Assembly (NCBI GenBank): GCA_902790525.1
Contig: CADASI010000084.1
Coordinates: 1 to 36,528 of the forward strand
Reading direction: 5' to 3'
From: an uncultured Eubacteriales bacterium
GTDB taxonomy: Bacteria > Bacillota > Clostridia > Christensenellales > Aristaeellaceae
DNA length: 36,528 nucleotides
Position numbers and translations under genes: made by a program. Below the pieces are notes generated by a model, which worked only from the letters and a program-made list of their open reading frames with translations, was not told where the DNA came from and made no database searches. This document shows, piece by piece, positions 24,737 through 32,857 of the stretch; the first letter of the stretch is position 1, and each line of letters starts with the position of its first letter.

Positions 24737-25345
24737 TCAAGCCTGGGCGACGGCCTTCTTCACCTGCTCGGCGACGCCGGCGGCCTTGTCGAGGGCGCCG
24801 TTGATGTCCCTCCGGCCGAGCTCCCTGCCGTCGAAGCTGTAGCGGCAGCCCGCGAACAGGCCGATCACCAGAAGCGGCACGCACACCCAGAAGGCGCACA
24901 GCAGAAGCAGCGCGAGCACCGTCACCGGCAGCTGCATCATGGCCGCGTCGCCGCGCCGCACCACGAAGCGGTTGCGGTTGCCGAAGGCCACGACCTGGCG
25001 GATGACGCGCTTCAGGCCCTTGTGGCCCCGGCGGCGCTTCGGGGCTTCGACGCGCGCGGTGTCGTCAGTCGCGGCGTCGAAGGCGGTTTCCTCCGTCGCG
25101 GCGGCTTCGGCGTCGAGTGCGATCTCCTCCGTGGCGGCTTCCTCCTCGGTCGCGTACTGCACCGCCATGCCCCCGCAGTCCGAGGCGACCTCGTTGAGCT
25201 CCTGCATTTTGCGGAACTGCTCCTGCTCCAGCAGGTGCGTCGCCGTGAGCATGTTCCAGTCGCTGACCTCCAGGGTATCCCTGGCCTTCTCCAGGGTCAC
25301 ATTGCACTTCTCAGAGAGCTTTTCAACCATTTCATACTGCGACAT
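24737..25345 (-). CDS. DUF4342-like membrane protein with UBA-like domain
   Basis: The 202-residue protein begins with a UBA-like helix bundle (residues about 3-45). Then comes an acidic Ala-Glu-Thr linker (about 65-100), a basic patch (KRRRGHKGLKRVI), a DUF4342-like strand region (GNRNRFVVRRGDAAMMQLPV), one long or two short hydrophobic helices (VLALLLLCAFWVCVPLLVIG), and a C-terminal amphipathic tail (INGALDKAAGVAEQVKKA). Function is unknown; the domain pair is typical of DUF4342 proteins. The promoter at 25377-25404 and ribosome site GGAGGA are good. The gene downstream is a UBA-only relative, which suggests a local duplication. Confidence 0.83.
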   Translation of the reverse strand: MSQYEMVEKLSEKCNVTLEKARDTLEVSDWNMLTATHLLEQEQFRKMQELNEVASDCGGMAVQYATEEEAATEEIALDAEAAATEETAFDAATDDTARVEAPKRRRGHKGLKRVIRQVVAFGNRNRFVVRRGDAAMMQLPVTVLALLLLCAFWVCVPLLVIGLFAGCRYSFDGRELGRRDINGALDKAAGVAEQVKKAVAQA

Positions 25346-25376
25346 GTTTTTGTCCTCCGTTCGATTTGATGGACAC

Positions 25377-25404
25377 AGTATAACCCACGAACATGAAATG
25401 GCAA
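25377..25404 (-). promoter_or_regulatory. Promoter of the DUF4342-like gene
   Basis: TTGCCA (25399-25404) and TATACT (25377-25382) on the minus strand, 16 bases apart. Confidence 0.78.
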
Positions 25405-25455
25405 GAAAAACGGATTAGAGAATCATTAGAAAAGAGAGAGGGCTTTTCATGGAAT

Positions 25456-25638
25456 CTTGCGGGACAACCACCTCATCCGTCAGCATCAAAGGATGCTGCC
25501 ACCTCCCTCAAGGGGACCTCGAAAAACCTCACTTTGCCGCATACATTACTTCGGAAAACCCTGTAAAACAAGGTTTCTTTTCGAGGCAATGCTTGCGAAA
25601 ACAGGGTTTTTCGAAGTTGCCTCAAGGGGAAGGCTTCA
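25456..25638. repeat. Clostridial-type intergenic repeat (CACCTCATCCGTCAG...)
   Basis: The segment starts with ACCACCTCATCCGTCAGCAT and ends with CCTCAAGGGGAAGGCTT, a pattern recalled from many intergenic repeats of clostridial genomes. Inside are inverted pairs such as TCGGAAAACCCTGT with ACAGGGTTTTTCGA. There is no coding capacity. The right end runs into the 3' end of mutY and supplies its last codons and stop. Confidence 0.7.
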
Positions 25639-26632
25639 GCGCGGCGGCGCGGTAGGTTCTCAGCGCGCTGGGGAAGGCGAGGGCGTCGAGGTCGTCGGCG
25701 GGGGCGTAATCCGGGGGATAGGCCGCGCAGACGGCGCGCCAGCCCCGCATGCGCCAGACGAGATGGGTGAAAACGTGCTTCGCGTCGGGCAGGGGCTCCA
25801 GGATCTCCACCCCCGCAAAGCCCTTTTCCCCGAGGCGGGCGGGCAGCGCGTCGCGGTCGGGGTGCCCCTCCAGCGCGACAAATTCATAGAGGCCCCCCAG
25901 GAGCCCCGCGGGACGGCGGCGCACCAGCGTCCTGCCGCCGCAGGTGATCAGCAGGATCGTCCAGTCCTGCTGCTTTTTCGCGACGGGCGCGACCTTGCGA
26001 GGGTAGTCGAGGGCGGCGTCTGCCTGACAGGCGCGGCACCACGGCATGACCGGGCAGCGGTCGCAGTCCGGCTGCTTGGGCGTGCAGATCATGGCCCCCA
26101 GGTCCATCAGCGCCTGGTTGTAGTCGCCGGGGCGGTCCCTCGAGATCAGTTCGAGGGCGGGGGAGAGCAGGTCGAAGGGGGTCCTGAGCGGCTCCTCCCA
26201 GGCCAGCAGCCGGGAGAGCACCCGCGCCTGGTTGCCGTCCAGCGCCGGGGCGACCTCCCCGTAGGCGATGGAGGCGATGGCGTTGGCCGCGTAGGGCCCG
26301 ACGCCGGGCAGCCTCCGAAGCCTCGCCGCGTCCGCGGGGAAGACCCCGCCCGACGCCGCCACGGCCTTCGCCGCCGCGTGCAGGTTGCGGGCGCGGGCGT
26401 AGTAGCCCAGGCCCTCCCACAGCTTGAGCACCTCGTCCTCCCCGGCGGCGGCGAGCGCCTCCACCGTGGGGAAGCGGGCCAGGAAGCGGGCGTAGTAGCC
26501 CTTTACCGTCTCGGCCTGTGTTTGCTGCAGCATGATCTCCGAAAGCCAGATCCGGTAGGGGTCGCTAACGCCGCGCCAGGGCAGGTCGCGGCGGTTTTGG
26601 TCGTACCAGGCGAGGAGGGATTGTGATAACAT
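25622..26632 (-). CDS. mutY: A/G-specific adenine glycosylase MutY
   Basis: The chosen start (ATG 26632, product MLSQSLLAWYDQNRRDLPWR) has ribosome site GAGGT 8 bases upstream; a longer version from 26668 has none. The 336-residue enzyme has the catalytic Glu in WLSEIMLQQTQ, the helix-hairpin-helix LPGVGPYAANAI, the catalytic Asp in ALDGNQARVL, and an iron-sulphur loop with spacing C-x6-C-x2-C-x5-C (CTPKQPDCDRCPVMPWC). A C-terminal NUDIX-like domain (about 220-336) recognises 8-oxoguanine. It removes adenine mispaired with 8-oxoG. Its last codons (KPSP and stop) lie in the intergenic repeat, so the natural tail may have been altered. Confidence 0.96.
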   Translation of the reverse strand: MLSQSLLAWYDQNRRDLPWRGVSDPYRIWLSEIMLQQTQAETVKGYYARFLARFPTVEALAAAGEDEVLKLWEGLGYYARARNLHAAAKAVAASGGVFPADAARLRRLPGVGPYAANAIASIAYGEVAPALDGNQARVLSRLLAWEEPLRTPFDLLSPALELISRDRPGDYNQALMDLGAMICTPKQPDCDRCPVMPWCRACQADAALDYPRKVAPVAKKQQDWTILLITCGGRTLVRRRPAGLLGGLYEFVALEGHPDRDALPARLGEKGFAGVEILEPLPDAKHVFTHLVWRMRGWRAVCAAYPPDYAPADDLDALAFPSALRTYRAAALKPSP

Positions 26633-26657
26633 AGGGCGTACCTCAGAGTGCAGAGTA

Positions 26658-26691
26658 TAAACAGACAAACCCCGCGCATTACGGCGCGGGG
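26658..26691 (-). terminator. Intrinsic terminator of the CapA-like gene
   Basis: CCCCGCGC (26670-26677) pairs with GCGCGGGG (26684-26691). On the minus strand a GTTTGTCTGTTT tail follows. Confidence 0.75.
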
Positions 26692-26707
26692 CAGGCTCGT
26701 TTTGCTT

Positions 26708-28006
26708 TTATTCCGCCGCGATGGTGGCCACGTCGGTCCCCATGATATTCTGGATCTCGGACCACACGCCGCGCATGCGGGTGACATCGGTGTAGGCCAT
26801 GTTTTCGGGCTGGTCCTCGCGCCACTGGCCCACGGCCAGGGTGTGGTAGGCGTAGTTGTCGCCCTCGCCCTGCGCGCGCCAGACGTAGGTTGGGATGTAG
26901 GTCGGCGCGGTGATGGTGTACTTGCCGGTGGCCGGGCCGGTCTCCTGGATGGTGAACTCAAATATCACGCCGGAGTCGAAGTACTGGTCCCGCTGGTCGG
27001 ACAGGAAGTTGCCGGTGGAGCACATGATCAGCGTGCGGTGCACGTTGCCCTCGGCGTCCTTCGGGCCGTCCACCCACGCGGCGGGCTGCACGCAGTGGGG
27101 GCCGTAGCCGATGATCACGTCCACGCCCGCCTTGACCAGCACCTTCATGATGGTCTTCTGGTTGGCGGTGATATCGCGCTTGAGCATCTTGCCCCAGCTG
27201 ACGTAGCACACGATCACGTCCGCGCCCGCGGCCCGGGCGGCCTTGACGTCGGCGCTGGCGTTGGACTTGGTGACCAGGTTCACGGCGTTCAAAAGGCTCT
27301 TGGACGCTTCCTTTTCCTTGCCGCCGAGGTCCTCGGTGTAGGCCAGGAAGGCCACCTTGATGCCGTTGATCTCCACGATGACCGGGGTTTTCTTTTCCTC
27401 GGCGGAGGCCGCCGCGCCGATGTAGGCCATGTCGGCGTCCTGCAGGTTCTGCATGGTGGCCTTCAGCTCGTCCGCGCCGCCGTCCAGGGCGTGGTCGTTG
27501 GCCAGCGTCAGCATGTCCACGCCGCACTCCTTCAGCGTGTCGATAAGCGAGGGCGGGGTGATCATCTCGGACAGGTTGCCCTTGACGCCCGCGACGCCGC
27601 CCAGGGTGCCCTCCACGTCGGCCACGGTGTAGTCCGCGTTGCCCATGATCTCGCTGACGTAGCTGAACATTTCGCTGAAATCGAAGTCGTTGCCGTTGGC
27701 CACGGATTTGAGCAGGTTGAGCTGCATGGCGATCTCGCCCAGCGAGCGGATCCTGGCGGTCTTCGGCTCAGGCTCCGGCGTGGGGGAGGGCGACGGCGAC
27801 GGCGAGGGCGTGGGCGTCACGCTGGCCGGGTCGATTGTCGGCGTGGGCGTTTCCTTCACGAAGGGGTTGTCCATCCCGCCGAAGGGGTTGAACACCACCA
27901 TCACCACCACGCCTATTAAAATAAGTAAGAGTATCGCCAGTGTAATCAGGCCCAGCGGCGTGATGCGGTAATTGCCGACCCGCAGGCCTCTTACCTGTTT
28001 TGACAT
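26708..28006 (-). CDS. CapA/PgsA-like membrane-anchored metallophosphatase
   Basis: The start ATG 28006 has ribosome site GGAGGT 6 bases away; a longer frame upstream lacks one. The 432-residue product has a single N-terminal membrane helix (ITPLGLITLAILLLILIGVV), a Thr/Pro/Ser-Pro linker (residues about 52-80), and a PGA_cap metallophosphatase domain. Motifs are DYTVADVEGTLGG, LTLANDHALDGG, IIGYGPHCVQPAAW and CSTGNFLSDQ. CapA/PgsA relatives take part in poly-gamma-glutamate capsule synthesis, but many lone copies in Firmicutes have unknown substrates. There are no capB or capC partners in view. The gene is divergent from the 13-repeat His/Cys protein, sharing a 313-base control region. Confidence 0.9.
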   Translation of the reverse strand: MSKQVRGLRVGNYRITPLGLITLAILLLILIGVVVMVVFNPFGGMDNPFVKETPTPTIDPASVTPTPSPSPSPSPTPEPEPKTARIRSLGEIAMQLNLLKSVANGNDFDFSEMFSYVSEIMGNADYTVADVEGTLGGVAGVKGNLSEMITPPSLIDTLKECGVDMLTLANDHALDGGADELKATMQNLQDADMAYIGAAASAEEKKTPVIVEINGIKVAFLAYTEDLGGKEKEASKSLLNAVNLVTKSNASADVKAARAAGADVIVCYVSWGKMLKRDITANQKTIMKVLVKAGVDVIIGYGPHCVQPAAWVDGPKDAEGNVHRTLIMCSTGNFLSDQRDQYFDSGVIFEFTIQETGPATGKYTITAPTYIPTYVWRAQGEGDNYAYHTLAVGQWREDQPENMAYTDVTRMRGVWSEIQNIMGTDVATIAAE

Positions 28007-28054
28007 AACACTACCTCCAATAATCCCGTAATGATTCCGCAAAATTATGGATAT

Positions 28055-28083
28055 ATTATAACACAATCGAAATTCACAGGCAA
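28055..28083 (-). promoter_or_regulatory. Promoter of the CapA-like gene
   Basis: TTGCCT (28078-28083), 17 bases, TATAAT (28055-28060) on the minus strand. Confidence 0.85.
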
Positions 28084-28123
28084 TGGAAGAATGTGATCTT
28101 TCGGCATATTTTTTGCGATAATA

Positions 28124-28141
28124 TTTCGATATATTACGAAA
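28124..28141. promoter_or_regulatory. Possible operator between divergent promoters
   Basis: TTTCG and CGAAA flank an 8-base AT-rich centre inside a very AT-rich stretch between the CapA-like and His/Cys-repeat promoters. Regulator unknown; this is a weak suggestion. Confidence 0.25.
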
Positions 28142-28189
28142 CTGTTGCATTAAATTATGACAAAATTTCACTTTTTGTGCTCTAACCGA

Positions 28190-28218
28190 TTGACATTGCC
28201 CAATAGATGTTGTATGCT
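28190..28218 (+). promoter_or_regulatory. Promoter of the His/Cys-repeat gene
   Basis: A perfect TTGACA (28190-28195), 17 bases, then TATGCT (28213-28218). Confidence 0.82.
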
Positions 28219-28274
28219 TGTAATGGCATCAAGTATCATAGGTTTGTAATGGCAGCCCGCGCTGCCCGTAAAGC

Positions 28275-28296
28275 CGTCCGCCGCGCCTGGCGGACG
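28275..28296 (+). promoter_or_regulatory. Leader hairpin before the His/Cys-repeat gene
   Basis: CGTCCGCC (28275-28282), a 6-base loop and GGCGGACG (28289-28296) form an 8-bp stem in the untranslated leader, about 10 bases before the ribosome site AAGGTGG. It may stabilise the mRNA. Confidence 0.45.
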
Positions 28297-28319
28297 CGGA
28301 GATATAAGGTGGTAAAAAT

Positions 28320-31300
28320 ATGGCAACACATGCGATTGGAAAATTGAAATTCAATCTGTCGAAGCAGGGTCTGGCCTACCGCTGGGGCGAGGGCGAGATC
28401 CATCGGCTGTTTGCCGGAAAGCCCAAGGCGGGCGATGCGGATAATGAGGAGAACTACACCGGCTACGAGGGCGAGGACTACGACGCCGACTACGCCGACG
28501 ACAGCAATGCGGATCCCGGCTACGACGACGGCTATGACGACGACGGCCAGGACTACGCCGACGATCCCGGCTTTGACGACGGCTACGACGATAGGTATGA
28601 CGACGGCTACGACGATAACGGGGACGGCTACGACGACGATCCCGGCTACGACGACGGCTATGACGACGCGGACGCCGGCGAGAGCTACGACGACGGCTAT
28701 GACGACGGCTACGACGACGAGACCTACGACGAGGGCGGCGAGGGCTACGACGATTCCGACGGCTACGACGACCGCTATTCCGACGAGGACGCCGGCGACG
28801 GCTACGGCGAGGAGGGCTACTACGCCAGCGAGAGCCCGCTGATGCGGTATGTGGACGAGAACGACTGGGTCACCTTCCTGCTTCTGTTCCTGTTCCCGCC
28901 GCTGGGCATCTACCTGCTGTGGCGCAGGAACCGGTTTGATAAGCCCATACGCTACGCCATCAGCGCGGTGTCGGCCATCTGGTTCATCGTGGCGCTGATA
29001 CTGTTGTTCCACAACCTGTTCGGCGGCTCAAGCGACAACCCCACCGACGCCACCATCACACTGGCCCCCTCCGCCACGGTCTCGGCGCTCAACCTGGACG
29101 GCTCGTCCGGCTCCGACCTTGACCTGACGGTGGACAACCTGGGCGGTGACGAGACCGGCGACAAGGCCGGCGACGAGACCGGCGACGAGGCGGACGACAG
29201 CGGCGACGATGGCAGCGACGAGGCCGCCGTGGCGCCCTCGCCCACGCCGCTGACCAGCTCCGGCGCCTCCGGCGCGGCCAGCAGCTCGGCCTACGTGTAC
29301 AGCCCGGCTACCGGATTGTACTACCACAGCAAGAGCGACTGTACCAACATCGACAAGGGCGTGTCGGTCTCCCGCGTGCCCAAGGACGTGGCGGAAAACA
29401 ACCGCAAGCAGTCCGCCTGCCCGGTGTGTATCGGCGCGGCGACGGACGGCGACACCACCACCTACTACGCCACCCGCGGCGGCACCTACTACCACGTGGA
29501 CCGCACCTGCCAGGGCATGACCGACGCCACCACCTACACCAAGGAGGCGGCTGAGCGCGCAGGCAAGACGCCCTGCCCGGTGTGCATCCTCAAGACCGCG
29601 CAGAGCCTGAAGTCCGGGTCGGTGAAGTTCATCACCTCCTCCACCCGGGACCGCAGCAACATCAACGTCTACTACACCAAGAAGGGCAAGTACTACCACA
29701 TGACCAGTACCTGCTCCGGCATGACCGGCGCGAGCCGCAACTCCCTGAAGAACGCCCTGCTGGCCGGCAAGGAAGCCTGCCCCACCTGCTGCAAGGCGGC
29801 GGGCAGCGATGTGTACTGCACCAAGAACGGCGAGAAGTACCATCTGGACAAGGCCTGCTCCGGTATGACCAACGCCATGGAGGTCACGCTGGCCGAGGCC
29901 ATGGTCATGGGCAAGAAGCGCTGCGACGTGTGCATCAAGAACGGCGCGCTGCCCACCGCGAGCCAGCTGGCCAAGCAGGCCGAGGAGAACTCGCTGGACA
30001 CCTACGTCTACGGCACGCCCAAGGGCCAGTACTACCACACCGACCAGTACTGCTCCGGCATGAAGGACGCCCAGCGCTACACCCTCAAGAGCATGCTGCT
30101 GCAGAAGCGCGCGCCCTGCCCGGTGTGCGCCTCCGCGTCCAACACCGTGGTGTACGCCAAGGAGGGCGGCACCTACTACCACAGCTACGCCACCTGCTCC
30201 GGCATGAGCAACGCCTCCAGCGGCACCATGGCCCAGGCCATCGCCGCGGGCTACAAGCGCTGCCCGCGCTGCTGGAGCGAGACCGGCGCCACCGGCACGC
30301 TGTCCACGGGCGTGGCGTCCACCACCTCCGCGGCGGCCACCGCCACGGCGGGCAACACCTACGTGTACGCCACCCAGGCGGGCGCCTACTACCACCTGAC
30401 CAGCAACTGCTCCGGCATGAAGAATGCCAGCCGCATCACACTCAAGCAGGCCATCGACGCCGGCAAGAAGGCGTGCCCCACCTGCGCGGGCGCGGCCAAC
30501 CGCAAGGTGTACTCCACCAAGGAGGGCAAGAACTACCACTCCGCCCCGGCCTGCAAGGAATCCGGCATGAAAAACGGCGAGGCGCGGACGCTGGCCCAGG
30601 CGCTGATGCTCAACCAGACGGCCTGCAAGTACTGCATCGGAAAGAAGAGCGGCGCATCGTCGAAATCCTCGGCGAAGAAGGCCAGCAGCAAGACCGTGGA
30701 GTCCATCAAGGCCGCGGCGAAGAAGCTCAAGAACAGCCACACCTACAAGAGCGGCAAGTCGGGCATCAAGGTCTACGCCCGGGCCGACGGCAAGTACTAC
30801 CACCGCCGGAAGAACTGCTCCGGCATGACCCACGCCAGCCGCATCACCCTGGAGCAGGCGATGAACTACGGCAAGCACGCCTGCCCGGTGTGCTGCTCCA
30901 CGGCGCGGCGCACGGTGTACGCCACGCGGGGCGGCAGGTATTACCATTACAGCAGGACCCACGCGGGCTCCGGCGCCAAGAGCGGCACCCTGGCCTCCGC
31001 GCTGGGCTACGGCTATGATCCCTGCCCGTACTGCGTCACCAAGACCAAGCGCCTCTCCCGCGTGGCCAGCTACAAGTCCGGCACCAGCGGCATCAAGGTG
31101 TACACCACCGCGGGCGGCAAGTACTACCACTCCAGGCGGGGCTGCTCGGACATGAAGAACCCCTCCCGCGTGACGCTGGAGACCGCCATGAACTACGGCA
31201 AGAAGCCGTGCCCGAAGTGCATGGCCTCCGCCAGCAAGAAGGTCTACTCCTCCTCCGGCGACCGGTACTACCACTACTACAAGATGCACGCCGGCTCGGG

Positions 31301-31697
31301 AGCCCAGGCGGGCACGCTGGCCAAGGCCAGGGCGATGGGCAAGAAGCTGTGCCCCACCTGCGCCAAGGGCAAGACCGTGGGCATCACCCTGAGCAACAAG
31401 GAGGCCAAGAACATCAGCAAGGCCGTGGCCGCGGCGCAGAAGCTGGGCACCGGCATCTCCACCAAGAGCGCCATCGCGTACAGCAAGGCGGTGGCCTCCC
31501 AGACCAAGTACTCCGCCCCCGGCAACACCAAGGTGTACGTCGATCTCACGGGCAAGCAGTATTACTACTACCACAAGTCCTCCAAGTGCTCCAAGACGGG
31601 CATGAAGAAGGGCACCAAGATCACCCTGCAATACGCCAGGGATTGGGGCTATAAGGCCTGCCCCTTCTGCCAGCCGCCGACGAAGGTGACGAAGTAG
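28320..31697 (+). CDS. Giant protein with acidic Tyr-Asp-Gly tract and 13 His/Cys-motif repeats
   Basis: The 1125-residue protein has four parts. Residues 38-168 are an acidic low-complexity tract of GYDDGYDD units. Residues 183-201 and 211-234 are two membrane helices joined by a basic loop (WRRNRFDKPIR). Residues 235-322 form a Ser/Thr/Asp linker. Residues 324-1125 hold 13 repeats of about 45 residues plus spacers, consensus VY-x3-GKYYH-x4-CSGM-x6-TL-x8-CPxC. Each has one His and three Cys, fitting a small zinc site as in Ada-like or YH-x-C...CxxC modules of Firmicute nucleases. In repeats 10 and 12 the first Cys is His. Repeats 9-10 and 11-12 are a duplicated pair. No signal peptide or catalytic domain is seen. 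It has its own promoter, leader hairpin and terminator, so it is a single-gene unit. Function is unknown; surface metal binding or scaffolding is inferred. Topology is uncertain. Confidence 0.93.
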   Translation: MATHAIGKLKFNLSKQGLAYRWGEGEIHRLFAGKPKAGDADNEENYTGYEGEDYDADYADDSNADPGYDDGYDDDGQDYADDPGFDDGYDDRYDDGYDDNGDGYDDDPGYDDGYDDADAGESYDDGYDDGYDDETYDEGGEGYDDSDGYDDRYSDEDAGDGYGEEGYYASESPLMRYVDENDWVTFLLLFLFPPLGIYLLWRRNRFDKPIRYAISAVSAIWFIVALILLFHNLFGGSSDNPTDATITLAPSATVSALNLDGSSGSDLDLTVDNLGGDETGDKAGDETGDEADDSGDDGSDEAAVAPSPTPLTSSGASGAASSSAYVYSPATGLYYHSKSDCTNIDKGVSVSRVPKDVAENNRKQSACPVCIGAATDGDTTTYYATRGGTYYHVDRTCQGMTDATTYTKEAAERAGKTPCPVCILKTAQSLKSGSVKFITSSTRDRSNINVYYTKKGKYYHMTSTCSGMTGASRNSLKNALLAGKEACPTCCKAAGSDVYCTKNGEKYHLDKACSGMTNAMEVTLAEAMVMGKKRCDVCIKNGALPTASQLAKQAEENSLDTYVYGTPKGQYYHTDQYCSGMKDAQRYTLKSMLLQKRAPCPVCASASNTVVYAKEGGTYYHSYATCSGMSNASSGTMAQAIAAGYKRCPRCWSETGATGTLSTGVASTTSAAATATAGNTYVYATQAGAYYHLTSNCSGMKNASRITLKQAIDAGKKACPTCAGAANRKVYSTKEGKNYHSAPACKESGMKNGEARTLAQALMLNQTACKYCIGKKSGASSKSSAKKASSKTVESIKAAAKKLKNSHTYKSGKSGIKVYARADGKYYHRRKNCSGMTHASRITLEQAMNYGKHACPVCCSTARRTVYATRGGRYYHYSRTHAGSGAKSGTLASALGYGYDPCPYCVTKTKRLSRVASYKSGTSGIKVYTTAGGKYYHSRRGCSDMKNPSRVTLETAMNYGKKPCPKCMASASKKVYSSSGDRYYHYYKMHAGSGAQAGTLAKARAMGKKLCPTCAKGKTVGITLSNKEAKNISKAVAAAQKLGTGISTKSAIAYSKAVASQTKYSAPGNTKVYVDLTGKQYYYYHKSSKCSKTGMKKGTKITLQYARDWGYKACPFCQPPTKVTK

Positions 31698-31711
31698 TTT
31701 GGGCAGACAGA

Positions 31712-31747
31712 CAGGGACCGCGACAGAATCGCGGTCCCTGTTTGTTT
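31712..31747 (+). terminator. Strong intrinsic terminator
   Basis: CAGGGACCGCGA (31712-31723), loop CAGAA, TCGCGGTCCCTG (31729-31740), then TTTGTTTT. It ends the His/Cys-repeat transcript. Confidence 0.93.
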
Positions 31748-31760
31748 TGCGCGGACGGGC

Positions 31761-32285
31761 TTACAGCTCGATGCCCTTGCGCGCGGGCAGCTTTTTTTCC
31801 TGATAATAGTGCTTGATCAAGCGCATCTCGGTGGCGAGGTCGGCGCGGCGGAGTATGGCGTCGGTGGCGCCGCGTCCGGTGAACACCAGCTCGGTGCCCT
31901 CGGGCCGCAGCTCGGCGAGGCGAAGCAGGTCCGTCTCACTGAGCAGGCCGCACATCAGGGCGCAGTTGATCTCGTCGGCGATCACCACGTCGTAGTTCCC
32001 GGAGGTCAGCGCGTCGGTCAGCGCCTCATAGCCCGCGCGGGCGCAGGCGACGTCGGCGTCCTCCTTTTCGCGGTAGGTGAGTATGCCCTTGCCGGTGCCG
32101 AACTGCCGGACGGTTACGTTGGGCAGCATGCCCAGTGCTTTGATCTCGCTGTACGGCTGATCCTTGATAAACTGGCAGAAATACACCCGCATCCCCGCGC
32201 CGCTGGCCCGAAGCGCCAGTCCGAGGGCGGCGGTGGTCTTGCCCTTGCCGTTGCCGGTGTAGACCTGGAATTGTCCGATCTTCAT
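31761..32285 (-). CDS. cobO: Cob(I)yrinic acid a,c-diamide adenosyltransferase (CobO/BtuR type)
   Basis: The 174-residue protein starts MKIGQFQVYTGNGKGKTTAA with the family P-loop GNGKGKTT, followed by YFCQFIKDQPYSE, DVVIADEINCAL and VFTGRGA, all typical of CobA/CobO/BtuR enzymes. It adds the adenosyl group from ATP to Co(I) corrinoids, making adenosylcobamide intermediates. The start has ribosome site AGGAGGT 6 bases before the ATG, and only 2 bases separate it from the stop codon of the phosphatase gene before it. It is the last gene of a cobU-cobC-cobO set. No cobalamin riboswitch is seen ahead of the set. Confidence 0.94.
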   Translation of the reverse strand: MKIGQFQVYTGNGKGKTTAALGLALRASGAGMRVYFCQFIKDQPYSEIKALGMLPNVTVRQFGTGKGILTYREKEDADVACARAGYEALTDALTSGNYDVVIADEINCALMCGLLSETDLLRLAELRPEGTELVFTGRGATDAILRRADLATEMRLIKHYYQEKKLPARKGIEL

Positions 32286-32287
32286 GC

Positions 32288-32857
32288 TCAAACCTCCTGA
32301 AAGCCTGCGGGCCGTCCGTCGGCCACGTCGATTCTGTACCCGCCGCAGGGCCCGGGCTGCCACTGGTAGAAGTTGCGCGCCTCCCCCGGGAACCACGCCT
32401 GCATCAGGTTGACGATCACCCCGCCGTGGCACACCGCGCAGGCGGTTTTCTCCGCAAGCGCGATGAGCCGCGCGCCGTCCGCAAGCACCCGCGCTCTGAA
32501 GGCGTTCAGATTTTCCCCGCCGGGGCAGCGCACCGTGCCCGTCTGATCTTCGATCCATCGGATGTAGTCGGGGTCGTCCTTCAACTGCGCATAGGAGCGC
32601 ATCTCGAACGCGCCGAAGTCCATCTCCCGAAGCCCGGGCAGCGTGAGATCGGCTTCCCGGCCCGTCATCAGTCGAAGCGTCTCGTCGGCGCGGCGCATGC
32701 CGCTTGACACGTACAGGCCGCAGGCGGGTACGACGCCCCGCCGCTCCAGTGCGATCTTGCGGCCCTCCGCCGTGAGCGGGCTGTCGGTGCTGCCGCCGTA
32801 GAGCCTCAGGGCGTTGGCCTCGGTCAGGCTGTGCCGGATCAGATGGAGCGCGTTCAT
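32288..32857 (-). CDS. cobC: Histidine phosphatase, probably alpha-ribazole phosphatase
   Basis: The 189-residue protein has the phosphoglycerate-mutase-like fold: LHLIRHSLTEAN (catalytic His, with Ser where RHG is usual), LYGGSTDSPLTAEG, SSGMRRADETLRLM, GLREMDFGAFE and VCHGGVIVNL (second His). The family is broad, but the cobU and cobO neighbours make alpha-ribazole-5'-phosphate phosphatase the best guess, the enzyme that dephosphorylates the lower-ligand nucleoside or the finished cobamide phosphate. Its ATG overlaps the cobU stop codon by four bases (32854-32857), so translation is coupled. Confidence 0.85.
   Translation of the reverse strand: MNALHLIRHSLTEANALRLYGGSTDSPLTAEGRKIALERRGVVPACGLYVSSGMRRADETLRLMTGREADLTLPGLREMDFGAFEMRSYAQLKDDPDYIRWIEDQTGTVRCPGGENLNAFRARVLADGARLIALAEKTACAVCHGGVIVNLMQAWFPGEARNFYQWQPGPCGGYRIDVADGRPAGFQEV

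Noticed and set aside
28480-28800. Direct repeats in GYDDG codons that might look like a CRISPR array or minisatellite.
   Set aside because: They lie in frame inside a gene, with period 3-dependent variation and no spacers.
29560-31680. Heme c attachment sites in the CPxC motifs.
   Set aside because: None of the CxxC pairs is followed by His, and no signal peptide is present.
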